A DNA stretch of 64,000 bases from Alkalibacillus filiformis. Lineage in GTDB: Bacteria; Bacillota; Bacilli; Bacillales; Alkalibacillaceae. The translations under genes and the position numbers were made by a program. The notes beneath the pieces were generated by a model. The model was given only the letters and a program-made list of their open reading frames with translations. It did not search any database and had not been told where the DNA came from. The DNA is taken from contig NZ_JAUSUP010000001.1 in assembly GCF_030814115.1 (NCBI RefSeq), forward strand, positions 1 to 64,000, in the 5' to 3' direction. Positions 31,981 to 41,296 of this stretch are shown piece after piece. Positions within the stretch are counted from its first letter, which is position 1; each line of letters begins with the position of its first letter.

Positions 31981-33204
31981 ATGACGTATTTATTTTTACC
32001 AGTAGAGGTGAAAGTGCGTGAGTTAGATGCGAAGATGTTGCTCGCGTATTATGCAGCGCAAGAAGGTTTTCGAGTTGTGATTGGTGAGCAAACGGCAGTA
32101 GAACGAGCTGCACTTGAATTGCCACAAGGCATCTTTTTTGCTAAAGGTTATCCTGACCGCTATCGTTCGCGTGTTGTGAAGAAAATGAAGGCAAAAGGAC
32201 ACCGCTTAATTGAGCTTGATGAAGAAGGATTAATCATGTCAGATCGAAATCATTACTTAGAAGACCGCATGAACAAAAGCAGTACGAAACAGTTCGACCA
32301 AATTTATTGTTGGGGCACAGATCAAAAAGAATTAATCGAAAGCCATATACCAAATCAAGAACTCATCTTAACCGGGAACCCTCGATTCGACTTATTAAAA
32401 GAAAAATTCCGTCCTCTATACAAACAACGAGTAAAAAGCATTCAAACTAGCTACGGCTCTTTTATCTTATTAAACACACGATTTTCGATTTATAACCCTA
32501 AGAAAAAAAACAATCAAAATGAACATGAGCAATACGACTATATGAAGCAGTTGTTTCAACACTTCATAAAACTAACTGAAGCAATCGCTCGAGAAATACC
32601 GTACCAAACGATCATCATTCGTCCGCATCCATCAGAAAATCTCCACACTTATCAAAAACGCTTTGAATCATATGACAATATTGTCATCGCCCCGTTCGGC
32701 AACGTCATTGACTGGATTTTAGCATCACAAGTCATTATTCATAACGGCTGTACGACAGGGCTTGAAGCCTTTTTGTTAAATAAGCCGTCGATTACTTACA
32801 TGCCAATTGAAGACGATCGTTACGATGTTTTTTTACCGAATCAGTTTAGTGAAAAAGCAACGACTATTGACAGTGTGTTAGACGCAATCCAAAACATTGA
32901 AACCATTCATCCAACACGAAAGCAGCACAATATTTTAGACCATTACGTTGCCAGTTGGTCTGCAGGTCAAGCATACGAAAAGATTATTAATGCGCTAAAA
33001 CAACTCAATGTGCAACCAAAACAATCATCTTCCTCAAATACCTTACAGATTAAAAAAAGTAAAAAAGCAAAGTACCGATTCTCCCGCCTTTCTGAAGAAG
33101 ACCTAAAGCAATTCTTTAAAAAGATCAATCAAATAGAAAAGAAGAGTTCATCCTTTCAAATCAAACCACTCGGGCAGGATGTTTATGAAATTACGCTCAG
33201 ATAA
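31981..33204 (+). CDS. Surface carbohydrate biosynthesis protein, GT-B-like
   Basis: A 407-residue protein resembling the surface carbohydrate biosynthesis proteins found beside nonulosonic-acid genes. It begins MTYLFLPVEVKVRELDAK. The central LTGNPRFDLL (about 127-136) and IIIRPHPSENLHTY (about 205-220), followed by HNGCTTGLEAF (about 260), are the fold motifs of CDP-glycerol- or sialyl-type GT-B transferases. The C-terminal 80 residues are basic and Ser/Lys-rich. It likely moves a sugar or polyol phosphate onto the glycan. The upstream in-frame start at 31852 is discounted: it has no binding site, and GAAGGCGG fits ATG 31981. Confidence 0.75.
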   Translation: MTYLFLPVEVKVRELDAKMLLAYYAAQEGFRVVIGEQTAVERAALELPQGIFFAKGYPDRYRSRVVKKMKAKGHRLIELDEEGLIMSDRNHYLEDRMNKSSTKQFDQIYCWGTDQKELIESHIPNQELILTGNPRFDLLKEKFRPLYKQRVKSIQTSYGSFILLNTRFSIYNPKKKNNQNEHEQYDYMKQLFQHFIKLTEAIAREIPYQTIIIRPHPSENLHTYQKRFESYDNIVIAPFGNVIDWILASQVIIHNGCTTGLEAFLLNKPSITYMPIEDDRYDVFLPNQFSEKATTIDSVLDAIQNIETIHPTRKQHNILDHYVASWSAGQAYEKIINALKQLNVQPKQSSSSNTLQIKKSKKAKYRFSRLSEEDLKQFFKKINQIEKKSSSFQIKPLGQDVYEITLR

Positions 33205-33206
33205 CG

Positions 33207-33238
33207 ACGCACAGGACACCATCCCCTGTGCGTTTTAT
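33207..33238 (+). terminator. Terminator between the first glycan gene and the pse operon
   Basis: ACGCACAGG pairs with CCTGTGCGT (9 bp) and is followed by TTTATT. It implies that the pse operon has its own promoter in the 33240-33350 gap. Confidence 0.85.
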
Positions 33239-33361
33239 TGATTTCTACATATCATCTGCTCATGTCCATACCAAATCTACTAATTAAGAATAAGAATGTG
33301 ATATATTGAGCCTTTTGTTAAACAAACGGTCAATGATTGTTAGTAGAAAAGAGGGAGCGAT

Positions 33362-34348
33362 GTGTCTTATACAGGCAAAAAAATATTAATTACTGGTGGA
33401 ACAGGTGCCATTGGACAGTGCCTTGTTCATAATCTATTAAGGGAAGAAACAGAATTAATTCGAATATACAGTCGCGATGAGTATAAACAGTATATGCAAC
33501 AAGATGCTTTAAGCAAATACGACAACATTCAATTTGTAATTGGAGACGTAAGGGATTATGCCAGTTTGTACAGTGCAATGGAAGGCATCGATTACGTCTT
33601 TCACCTTGCAGCGATGAAACACGTTCCGGCTTGTGAGAGTTACCCTTATGAAGCGGTACAAACGAATGTAAAAGGAACGTATCACGTCATTCAAGCAGCT
33701 AAAGCACAACAAGTAAAGAAAGTATTGCTTTCAAGTTCTGATAAAGCCGTTTTACCGACTAATACGTACGGCGCAACGAAACTAATGGCAGAACGAATCA
33801 TTCAAGCAACTGAAAAAGACTCAAATGATCTCGTTGTCTCAGCTGTTCGATTCGGCAATGTGATCGGTTCTCGGGGCTCAGTCATTCCATTGTTCCAAAG
33901 ACAGATTTTAAAGCGTCAAGCAATTACCGTAACAGACTTAAAAATGACGCGGTTTATGATGACAAAGGACCAAGCTGTATCCCTCATGATGAAGGCGATG
34001 AATCGATCTATAGGTGGCGAAATCTTCGTACTGAAAATGCCAGTCATTCAGTTAAAAGACTTAGCTGAAGTCGTCATTGATTCAACATGTAAACGAAACA
34101 AAATTAACCAAGACAATATAAAAATCGAAGAAATCGGCTTACGCCCAGGTGAAAAACGGTATGAAGAACTGATGACTTACGATGAGTCGCTTAAAGCCTA
34201 CGATTTAGGCGATATGTATATGATTAGCAACCGTATGCAAGATTGGCCCAATGCTGAGGTTGGAACATATTCATCAAATATACCGACACCAAATACAAAG
34301 GAAGAGATCGTTAAACTATTACAATCAGCTCAAGTGTTAGAGGGGTGA
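33362..34348 (+). CDS. pseB: UDP-N-acetylglucosamine 4,6-dehydratase (inverting), PseB type
   Basis: A 328-residue SDR enzyme for the first pseudaminic-acid step: UDP-GlcNAc to UDP-2-acetamido-2,6-dideoxy-4-hexulose with C5 inversion. The NAD(P) motif GGTGAIG opens the protein; the catalytic region SSSDKAVLPTNTYGATK (about 121-137) carries the Asp-Lys and Tyr pattern of FlaA1/PseB. RPGEKRYEEL (about 263) is typical of the CapD/PseB group. GTG 33362 follows GAGGGAG. The start of a seven-gene operon. Confidence 0.88.
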   Translation: MSYTGKKILITGGTGAIGQCLVHNLLREETELIRIYSRDEYKQYMQQDALSKYDNIQFVIGDVRDYASLYSAMEGIDYVFHLAAMKHVPACESYPYEAVQTNVKGTYHVIQAAKAQQVKKVLLSSSDKAVLPTNTYGATKLMAERIIQATEKDSNDLVVSAVRFGNVIGSRGSVIPLFQRQILKRQAITVTDLKMTRFMMTKDQAVSLMMKAMNRSIGGEIFVLKMPVIQLKDLAEVVIDSTCKRNKINQDNIKIEEIGLRPGEKRYEELMTYDESLKAYDLGDMYMISNRMQDWPNAEVGTYSSNIPTPNTKEEIVKLLQSAQVLEG

Positions 34349-34355
34349 GAAGAAG

Positions 34356-35774
34356 ATGGACAAACAACTGTATGAGCAACAGTATTGGACCCTTTACACC
34401 GATTTTTTAGATATGTTTCAAAGTGTTAAATATAAAGGCTATAACTTAGCTTACTTATGTCATTTTAGAAGTTTAATTAAAAAGAACGAATCCTTGTTTA
34501 ATCGGCTAGGAAATTTTAGTTTAACGAATAATCTTATTCATACACGACAAACTGGAGTGGAAATTCAAGATAAGTTCAATGAATTTTTAACGAAGTATCC
34601 TATTAAAAAACGGAACTCTAACGTAAGAGGTCCAGTTGCTTATCATGATGTATATCACTTGCTGAGATTACCCAATGAACAGTTTCATAGAATGAACTCA
34701 ATTCTTTTATTAGAAAAATCATCTCGTAAGCCAACTATTACTGATAGAACAATCCCAATTCATTATTTACAAGATTATATGAATGAACCGGACTTAGAAG
34801 GTGAGGTTCTGATAGTAAATAAAAGCGCAAGCAAGATTATGAAGAAAAACCAACACCACCCACTAATCCATCCGGCGTTTAAACAGAGACTACTTGAGCA
34901 ATTTGAAGTTATTATTAAACGGATCAATGAAGCCGAAGATTTCTTTCAAAAGGTAAAACCATCTTGTTTAGTCGTGGGATCAACTCATTATCCGCAATCG
35001 AGAACGTTAGTCGTCGTCGCAAGAAAGTATGGAATTCCTACAATTTGTATGCAACATGGCATTATTTCTAGTGAGTTTGGCTATATTCCAAAGGTTGCCC
35101 AAGTTGACGCTGTGTACGGTGAGTTCGAAAAACAGTGGTTTCAATCGCATTTAGTAGATCCAGATGGTTTAGAAATTGTCGGGCATCCACGATTTGATTT
35201 ATTGAAAAATGGTGCTGCAATGTCAAAACTGAACTTTTATAGAAAATTAAAGCTAAGTCCAAAGAAGAAAACGGTTCTCATCGTTGTGCGAGGGAAAAAG
35301 GAGCTTCTTGAGTGGCGTCAGTTCATCAAAAGATTGAATCGGCTTGGAAGTTACAACTTAATATTGCGTGATTTCCCTAATAATGGTAAACATTCTTTAC
35401 TTCATGAATTTTCTAACTTGAAATCAACTAAAAATATCCCACTATATGATGTGATTAACCACGCTGATGCTGTCGTTGCCTACTCATCAACCGTAGCTTT
35501 GGAATCGATGTTAGCCAACAAACAAGTGTTTATTTTTAATAGACCATTCCCAGGGTATGTAGGTTATTTTGACCAACTCGGTGACTTAGTTCATACAAGT
35601 CCTAAAACGCTAGCAAGGGCTGTACACCAATATCTCAACAAAACGATTAAGATGAGGAAAATTAATAAAAAACAAGTAGAGTTTTTGAAACTAGCATATC
35701 CGAACCAAAACAAACCATCAGGTGTTCGGTTAATAAAGTTAATTGAACGACTAACAAGTGGAAAAGGGAGGTAA
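34356..35774 (+). CDS. SpsB-like transferase of a surface glycan locus
   Basis: A 472-residue soluble protein with a GT-B-like second half: CMQHGIISSEFGYIP (about 230-245), IVGHPRFDLLKN (about 270), and VVAYSSTVALESMLA (about 370-385) are the motifs seen in CDP-glycerol-type and capsule transferases. The first 190 residues are helical and of unknown fold. Size and context resemble SpsB of the Bacillus spore polysaccharide locus, but the acceptor and donor are not deducible. It lies eight bases after pseB and 4 nt before the epimerase start. Confidence 0.65.
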   Translation: MDKQLYEQQYWTLYTDFLDMFQSVKYKGYNLAYLCHFRSLIKKNESLFNRLGNFSLTNNLIHTRQTGVEIQDKFNEFLTKYPIKKRNSNVRGPVAYHDVYHLLRLPNEQFHRMNSILLLEKSSRKPTITDRTIPIHYLQDYMNEPDLEGEVLIVNKSASKIMKKNQHHPLIHPAFKQRLLEQFEVIIKRINEAEDFFQKVKPSCLVVGSTHYPQSRTLVVVARKYGIPTICMQHGIISSEFGYIPKVAQVDAVYGEFEKQWFQSHLVDPDGLEIVGHPRFDLLKNGAAMSKLNFYRKLKLSPKKKTVLIVVRGKKELLEWRQFIKRLNRLGSYNLILRDFPNNGKHSLLHEFSNLKSTKNIPLYDVINHADAVVAYSSTVALESMLANKQVFIFNRPFPGYVGYFDQLGDLVHTSPKTLARAVHQYLNKTIKMRKINKKQVEFLKLAYPNQNKPSGVRLIKLIERLTSGKGR

Positions 35775-35778
35775 AGTT

Positions 35779-36735
35779 ATGAATCTATTAGTAACAGGCG
35801 GAGCGGGGTTTATCGGAAGATGGGTGGTTAAGCAGTTACTCGATGAAGGTCATCGTGTTTGGGTTTATGATGATCTATCAAACGGACGGTTTATAAATAT
35901 TGAGGAATTTACAACTAACCCACAATTTATGGGGTTTATTCAAGGTGATATTAAAGACGAACAGCAACTAGACCGTTTGTTTTCATCTATTCAATTCGAT
36001 ATTTGTTATCACTTAGCAGCTAGTATAAACGTTCAAGATAGTATCGACGACCCGAAGACGACGTTTATGAATGATACAGTCGGTACTTTTCATATTTTAG
36101 AGCGTTGTTTGCAAGACCGTGTGAAAGTCGCGTTTATGAGTACGTGTATGGTCTATGACCGTGCTCATTCGGAAGACGGAATAAAAGAAACAGATCCTGT
36201 TAAACCAGCTTCACCTTATGCAGGTGCGAAAATTGCCGCTGAAAATATGGTGCTCTCTTATTACCATGCTTACGGTCTTCCAATCGTCGTCTTAAGACCA
36301 TTTAATACGTATGGACCTTTTCAAAAAACAGGTGGAGAAGGTGGTGTTGTGGCGATCTTTATTCACAATTATTTAGCGGGAAAGCCATTACAAATTTACG
36401 GCGATGGGACGCAAACGCGTGATTTATTGTATGTAGAAGATTGCGCTAGGTTTGTCGTCGCTTCAGGATTTTCAGACCGTGTAGATGGCAAAATTATTAA
36501 TGCTGGCCTTGGTAAAGACGTCACGATCAACGAATTAGCTACAACTATCGTCAAAGATGAAACGCAGATTGAACACATCGAACACATTCATCCTCAAAGT
36601 GAAATTCAAAAGTTAACGTGTAATTACGATTTGGCTAAATTATTACTCGGTTGGGAGCCTTTAGTATCATTACAAGAAGGAATCAAACGAACAGAAGATT
36701 GGATTCGTTCGACAACTGAATTAGGTGAAGGGTGA
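35779..36735 (+). CDS. NAD-dependent sugar nucleotide epimerase/dehydratase
   Basis: A 318-residue extended SDR. GGAGFIGRW is the NAD site; YAGAKIAAENM supplies the Tyr-x3-Lys pair (about 145-149), and a Thr in STCMVYDRA sits where the catalytic Ser/Thr is expected. NTYGPFQ and the GDGTQTRDLLYVED motif are those of UDP-glucose 4-epimerase and related enzymes. It is extra to the six canonical Pse steps, so it probably provides a second sugar for the same glycan. AGGGAGG precedes ATG 35779; the upstream alternative at 35758 lies inside the preceding gene. Confidence 0.8.
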   Translation: MNLLVTGGAGFIGRWVVKQLLDEGHRVWVYDDLSNGRFINIEEFTTNPQFMGFIQGDIKDEQQLDRLFSSIQFDICYHLAASINVQDSIDDPKTTFMNDTVGTFHILERCLQDRVKVAFMSTCMVYDRAHSEDGIKETDPVKPASPYAGAKIAAENMVLSYYHAYGLPIVVLRPFNTYGPFQKTGGEGGVVAIFIHNYLAGKPLQIYGDGTQTRDLLYVEDCARFVVASGFSDRVDGKIINAGLGKDVTINELATTIVKDETQIEHIEHIHPQSEIQKLTCNYDLAKLLLGWEPLVSLQEGIKRTEDWIRSTTELGEG

Positions 36736-37937
36736 TGAAGCCTTTAGCGATTCACGGTGGAAAGCCTGTAAGAGATCGTTATTTGCCTTATGGGCGTCAG
36801 TCGATTAATGAAAAGGACATTGAAGCAGTAACAAACGTATTAACGAGTGATTTTTTAACGACAGGTCCAGCGATCGATCAGTTTGAACAGGCGATTGCTA
36901 ACTATGTCGGTGCTCAATATGCTGTTTCATTTTCGAACGGAACTGCCGCTTTACATGCGGCGTGTTTTGCTGCGGGGATTGAAGAAGGGGATGAAGTGAT
37001 TACATCACCGCTAACGTTTGTCGCAAGTTCAAATGCTGCTTTATATCAAGGAGCAAAAGTGAAGTTTGCCGATGTTGATCTTCAAACGTTTAATCTTGAC
37101 CCTCAATCAGTGGAGAAGTTAATTACCGATCAAACGAAAGCGATCATCGCTGTCGATTTTGCCGGTCAACCATGTAATTATGAAGCATTTCAAAAACTAG
37201 CTTACGAATACGATTTAACGTTAATTGAAGATGCAGCTCATGCGATTGGAGCTTCATATAAAGGAAGGTCAGTTGGTTCAATTAGTGACTTGACGATGTT
37301 CAGCTTCCACCCAGTGAAACAAATGACAACAGGTGAGGGTGGTGTGATCACAACAAATGATGCTGAACTTTACCGTAAGCTTCTTCGCTTCCGAACACAC
37401 GGTGTAACACGTGATCGAAAGCAGCTTTTAACAGATGAAGGCCCGTGGTATTACGAAATGCATGAGTTAGGCTATAATTATCGGTTAACAGATATGCAAG
37501 CAGCACTAGGTTTAAGCCAATTGAAACGGCTTAATCAATTCATTGATCGCCGTCAAACGATTGCTGAACGGTACAATAAAGCGTTCGAATCTTTATCAAC
37601 CGTAACGCTCCCTTTTGTCTCACCTAATGTGAAATCAAGTTGGCATTTATACGTTATTCAACTAAACGAATCACAGTTAACAACGGATCGAAAGACGATT
37701 TTTGAAGCGTTACAAAAAGAAAACATCGGCGTTAACGTCCATTATATCCCTGTCTATTGGCAGCCGTACTATCAACAGTTAGGCTACCGAAAAGGGATAT
37801 GTCCAAATGCTGAACGACTCTATCAATCTTTTATAACTTTGCCACTTTTTCCAAGTATGACAGATGACGATGTCTCTGACGTGATTCAAGCAGTAGAAAA
37901 AGTGCTGAAATATTACGAAGTGGGTGATATGACATGA
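36735..37937 (+). CDS. pseC: UDP-4-keto-6-deoxy-HexNAc aminotransferase, PseC type
   Basis: A 400-residue PLP-dependent DegT/DnrJ/EryC1 aminotransferase, second step of the pseudaminic pathway. The Schiff-base Lys is in SFHPVKQMTTGEGG (about 183), a sequence characteristic of PseC. PLP phosphate contacts are FSNGTAALHAA (about 57-67), and LIEDAAHAIG (about 156-165) holds the ring-binding Asp. It is homologous to SpsC of Bacillus subtilis. ATG 36735 overlaps the epimerase stop (TGATG). GTG 36732 is the alternative. Confidence 0.88.
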   Translation: MKPLAIHGGKPVRDRYLPYGRQSINEKDIEAVTNVLTSDFLTTGPAIDQFEQAIANYVGAQYAVSFSNGTAALHAACFAAGIEEGDEVITSPLTFVASSNAALYQGAKVKFADVDLQTFNLDPQSVEKLITDQTKAIIAVDFAGQPCNYEAFQKLAYEYDLTLIEDAAHAIGASYKGRSVGSISDLTMFSFHPVKQMTTGEGGVITTNDAELYRKLLRFRTHGVTRDRKQLLTDEGPWYYEMHELGYNYRLTDMQAALGLSQLKRLNQFIDRRQTIAERYNKAFESLSTVTLPFVSPNVKSSWHLYVIQLNESQLTTDRKTIFEALQKENIGVNVHYIPVYWQPYYQQLGYRKGICPNAERLYQSFITLPLFPSMTDDDVSDVIQAVEKVLKYYEVGDMT

Positions 37938-38662
37938 AGATCGTTGCGATCATACAAGCGCGTATGGGTTCAACAAGACTACCAGGTAAAGTGTTAAAAC
38001 CTGTTTTAAATAAACCGTTACTAGCCTATCAAATCGACCAGCTGAAACGAACACAATTAATTGACCAACTCGTTATTGCGACAACAATCGAAAGCCAAGA
38101 TGATCTTATAGAACAATTTTGTCAATCAAATGGTTTGGCTTACTTCAGAGGTTCAGAAACTGACGTGTTGAACCGTTATGAAGAAGCAGCGAGAAAGTTC
38201 AACGCTGATGTCGTCGTTCGTTTAACCTCAGATTGTCCATTAATCGACTCGACAGTTGTCGATTCGGTTATTGGGCATTTTTTTACGAATCGCGCGTATG
38301 ATTATGTATCGAATACGATTAAAAGAACTTTTCCACGGGGGATGGATACTGAAGTTTTTACGTATGAGTTACTAAAAGAGGCAGAACAAAAGGCGACATT
38401 TGAGCGAGAACGTGAGCATGTCACACCATATATGACTAACCCCAAAAATGGTTTTGCTATAGGTCATTGGTTAGGTGAACAAGATTATAGCCACATTCGT
38501 TTAACAGTTGATACGGTTGAAGATTTTCAGTTAGTCGAAAGGATTATAAAATCTCTTGCATCGGAAAAAGACTACTTCACGTTAACGGATGTTCTTAAAC
38601 TGTTAAACGACCACCCCGAATGGACTTTAATTAATAACCATATAGAACAAAAAAAGGATTGA
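37934..38662 (+). CDS. pseF: Cytidylyltransferase, SpsF/PseF type
   Basis: A 242-residue nucleotidyltransferase beginning IIQARMGSTRLPGKVLK, the SpsF signature. It is expected to activate pseudaminic acid with CTP in the last step of CMP-Pse formation. RLTSDCPLID (about 94-103) holds the acidic residues for metal binding. The SpsF fold replaces the classical NeuA-like PseF in Gram-positive loci, so the role assignment relies on the neighbourhood. The start overlaps pseC by 4 bases (ATGA). Confidence 0.8.
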   Translation: MKIVAIIQARMGSTRLPGKVLKPVLNKPLLAYQIDQLKRTQLIDQLVIATTIESQDDLIEQFCQSNGLAYFRGSETDVLNRYEEAARKFNADVVVRLTSDCPLIDSTVVDSVIGHFFTNRAYDYVSNTIKRTFPRGMDTEVFTYELLKEAEQKATFEREREHVTPYMTNPKNGFAIGHWLGEQDYSHIRLTVDTVEDFQLVERIIKSLASEKDYFTLTDVLKLLNDHPEWTLINNHIEQKKD

Positions 38663-38667
38663 TGAAT

Positions 38668-39699
38668 ATGAACATTGTCATTCGAACTGATGCATCAAGA
38701 CAGATTGGTTCTGGCCATGTCATGCGTTGTATAACACTCGCAGAGCAACTACAAAAAAGAGGCGCAACGATCACTTTTATTTGTAGTCGGCTAAAAGGTC
38801 ATTTAATCGAAATGATTAGAGCGCGTGGATTTCGTTGTGAATCACTTACGCCAACGTATCACTGGTTAGAAGATGCCAGAGCAACTAAAGCCGTGTTAAG
38901 AAATAAAACGGTTGATTGGGTTATTATTGATCATTACAGCATTGATGTGAAGTGGGAAAGAGAGGTACGCCCATACACGAGGAAGATCATGGTTATAGAC
39001 GATTTAGCAAACCGTGAACACGACTGTGATTTATTACTAGATTATCAAGTTGACTCAAATCATCATTATGAATATGAGTCACTCATTCCTAAAAATGCGA
39101 TTAAGTTGTTAGGGACTAAATTTCTAATATTACGTCCTGAATTCTATCAAGCTAGGAAACAATCAAAAGTTCGTAAAAAAGCCTCTCATCTATTAGTAGC
39201 AATGGGTGGAACTGATCCGACTGGAGAGACGCTTAAAGTATTACAAGCGATAGATCAAGTTAATCAATCGATCGATGTCGACGTTGTAATTGGTCACAAT
39301 CATCCACATCAAAAGCAAATTGAGGCATGGTGTGATCAGCATATGAATGCGACATGCCATATTGCAATTCATTATATGGCTGATTTGATGCAAGCAGCCG
39401 ACTTTGCCATTGGCGCAGGGGGAACATCGACATATGAACGTGCCTTCCTCGGTTTACCTGCTATTGTCATAGAAACAGCCAGTAACCAAACAGGTGTCAT
39501 TCAAGGTGCTGAATCACTAGGAATCATCGAATCTTTAGGTACAAGTGAGACGGTCACCATTTCAGCAATCGCTCAAGCAATAGAACATTTCATTCAAAAC
39601 ACTGGTTCATTACAACGCATGAGTGAAAGTGCTTTTTCATTATTTCCAGAGAAGAACCATCTCGAGGACATTACGAAATGGATCTTGGGAGGGGATTAG
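38668..39699 (+). CDS. pseG: UDP-sugar hydrolase, PseG/SpsG type
   Basis: A 343-residue GT-B-fold hydrolase that releases 2,4-diacetamido-2,4,6-trideoxyaltrose from its UDP form, step four of the pathway. It opens with the characteristic MNIVIRTDASRQIGSGHVMR, which contains the glycine-rich loop and catalytic His region. AIGAGGTSTYERAFLGLPAI (about 245-264) is the nucleotide-binding part. ATG 38668 is preferred over 38662 because AAAAGGA is better spaced. The six-base gap to pseF and one-base gap to pseH mark one operon. Confidence 0.85.
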   Translation: MNIVIRTDASRQIGSGHVMRCITLAEQLQKRGATITFICSRLKGHLIEMIRARGFRCESLTPTYHWLEDARATKAVLRNKTVDWVIIDHYSIDVKWEREVRPYTRKIMVIDDLANREHDCDLLLDYQVDSNHHYEYESLIPKNAIKLLGTKFLILRPEFYQARKQSKVRKKASHLLVAMGGTDPTGETLKVLQAIDQVNQSIDVDVVIGHNHPHQKQIEAWCDQHMNATCHIAIHYMADLMQAADFAIGAGGTSTYERAFLGLPAIVIETASNQTGVIQGAESLGIIESLGTSETVTISAIAQAIEHFIQNTGSLQRMSESAFSLFPEKNHLEDITKWILGGD

Positions 39700-39700
39700 C

Positions 39701-40240
39701 ATAGGTTTACACACATTTTATTTAAAAGATTTATGCGAAAAGCATTTAGATCAAGTTCTCATGTGGCGTAACCAATCGCATATTCGCAACATGATGTATA
39801 CTGATCGAATGATTACTAAAAGCGAACACGAGCAGTGGTATCAAAACATTTTGGCGAATAATCAAATGATTGTCAAACTATTATTTCAAGAAGACCAACC
39901 ACTTGGGCTCATACAGTTTACTCATATACATGAAGACTTTAAACGTTGCCATTGGGGGTTTTATGTTGGAGAATCTGATGCACCAAAAGGAACAGGGACT
40001 GTTTTAGGACTTTTGGCGCTCGATTATATTTTTACAGATTATCAGATTAAAAAAGTATGTGCTGAAGTCATTGAAGAAAACGTGCGTAGTTTTCATTTTC
40101 ACAAGAAGCTAGGGTTTATAGAAGAAGGGCGATTTAAGAAGCACATTATGAAAAATGGTGTACCAATGGACGTAACTCCAATGGCGTTATTCTATGAAAA
40201 TTGGCAAGAAGTTCGCTTACAATTATTAGAGGAGTTGTAA
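39701..40240 (+). CDS. pseH: N-acetyltransferase, PseH type (probable AUA start)
   Basis: A roughly 179-residue GNAT acetyltransferase, third step: acetyl-CoA-dependent 4-N-acetylation. The HLDQVLMWRN motif is near residue 20, as in PseH/SpsD-like enzymes, and EVIEENVRSFHFHKKLGF (about 130-147) is the acetyl-CoA and catalytic core. The start is odd: a strong GGGAGGGG (39687-39694) sits six bases before ATA 39701 and no ATG, GTG or TTG lies near it. The nearest upstream in-frame starts, 39623 and 39629, are deep inside pseG without a binding site. The next ATG downstream would remove the first strand. Confidence 0.78.
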   Translation: MGLHTFYLKDLCEKHLDQVLMWRNQSHIRNMMYTDRMITKSEHEQWYQNILANNQMIVKLLFQEDQPLGLIQFTHIHEDFKRCHWGFYVGESDAPKGTGTVLGLLALDYIFTDYQIKKVCAEVIEENVRSFHFHKKLGFIEEGRFKKHIMKNGVPMDVTPMALFYENWQEVRLQLLEEL

Positions 40241-40243
40241 CAG

Positions 40244-41296
40244 ATGGAAACGATATATATTAATGACCGTCCAATCGGCCCGAAACACCGACCGTTTATT
40301 ATTGCAGAGCTTTCTGGTAACCATAATCAGTCATTAGAGAGGGCATTATTAATGGTAGAAAAAGCAGCGGAATCAGGGGTTGATGCCATTAAGTTGCAGA
40401 CGTATACGGCCGAGACGATGACGTTAAATGTGGATCAATCAGACTTTGTCATTCAAGATGAACAAAGTATTTGGAAAGACAGATCGCTTTATCAATTATA
40501 CGAAGAGGCGCATACACCATGGGAATGGCATGAGGCGATATTTAACAAATGTAAGGAACATGGTGTAATCACCTTTAGCTCTCCTTTTGACAGTTCAGCA
40601 GTCGATTTTTTAGAAACCCTAGGTGCACCATGTTATAAAGTAGCATCATTTGAATGTACGGATTTGCCATTGATCCGAAAAATCGCAGAGACGGGTAAAC
40701 CGATGATCATTTCAACAGGGATGGCGACTGCCTCAGAAATTGATGAAGCGGTTAAAACGGCTGAAGAAGCAGGTTGCCAAAACTTGATCTTATTAAAATG
40801 CACGAGCACTTATCCAGCAACACCTGAAAACTCTAACCTAAGTACTATTCCACACATGCAACAGTTATTCGGCTACCAAGTTGGCTTATCAGACCATACG
40901 TTAGGAGTCGGCGTACCTGTTGCAAGTGTAGCATTAGGTGCAACTGTTATAGAGAAGCATTTCACATTAGCGCGGGCAGACGGTGGGGTTGATGCTGAAT
41001 TTTCACTTGAACCGAACGAATTTAAAACATTAGTTGAAGAAACAAAACGAGCGTGGCAATCGATTGGGAAGATCCAATATGGACCAATAAGTGAAGAGAA
41101 AAATTCAAAACAACTTCGCCGCTCAGTCTATATTACAAAAGACTTAAAAGCAGGCGAAGTTTTGAATCAAAACAATATTCGCATCATTCGACCAGGCTAC
41201 GGATTACCACCGAAGTATTTCAAAACATTAATTGGTAAACGAGTTAATCAGGATGTTAGATGTGGTACACCGACTTCTTGGAACTTAATCGGATAA
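40244..41296 (+). CDS. pseI: Pseudaminic acid synthase, NeuB family
   Basis: A 350-residue NeuB-type synthase that condenses the free diacetamido-trideoxy-hexose with phosphoenolpyruvate, fifth step. The TIM-barrel catalytic domain (about 1-275) carries [22 protein letters not shown] and KVASFECTD motifs; [12 protein letters not shown] (about 235-246) is typical of PseI rather than sialic or legionaminic synthases. A C-terminal SAF domain follows (about 288-345). AGAGGAG precedes ATG 40244. Its 3' end overlaps that of sat by 12 bp, so the two operons meet tail to tail with no terminator. Confidence 0.9.
   Translation: METIYINDRPIGPKHRPFIIAELSGNHNQSLERALLMVEKAAESGVDAIKLQTYTAETMTLNVDQSDFVIQDEQSIWKDRSLYQLYEEAHTPWEWHEAIFNKCKEHGVITFSSPFDSSAVDFLETLGAPCYKVASFECTDLPLIRKIAETGKPMIISTGMATASEIDEAVKTAEEAGCQNLILLKCTSTYPATPENSNLSTIPHMQQLFGYQVGLSDHTLGVGVPVASVALGATVIEKHFTLARADGGVDAEFSLEPNEFKTLVEETKRAWQSIGKIQYGPISEEKNSKQLRRSVYITKDLKAGEVLNQNNIRIIRPGYGLPPKYFKTLIGKRVNQDVRCGTPTSWNLIG

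Noticed and set aside
33238-33361. Sigma-D or sigma-K promoter for the pse operon
   Set aside because: No convincing -35/-10 pair of either type was seen, so spore or flagellar control cannot be claimed from sequence.
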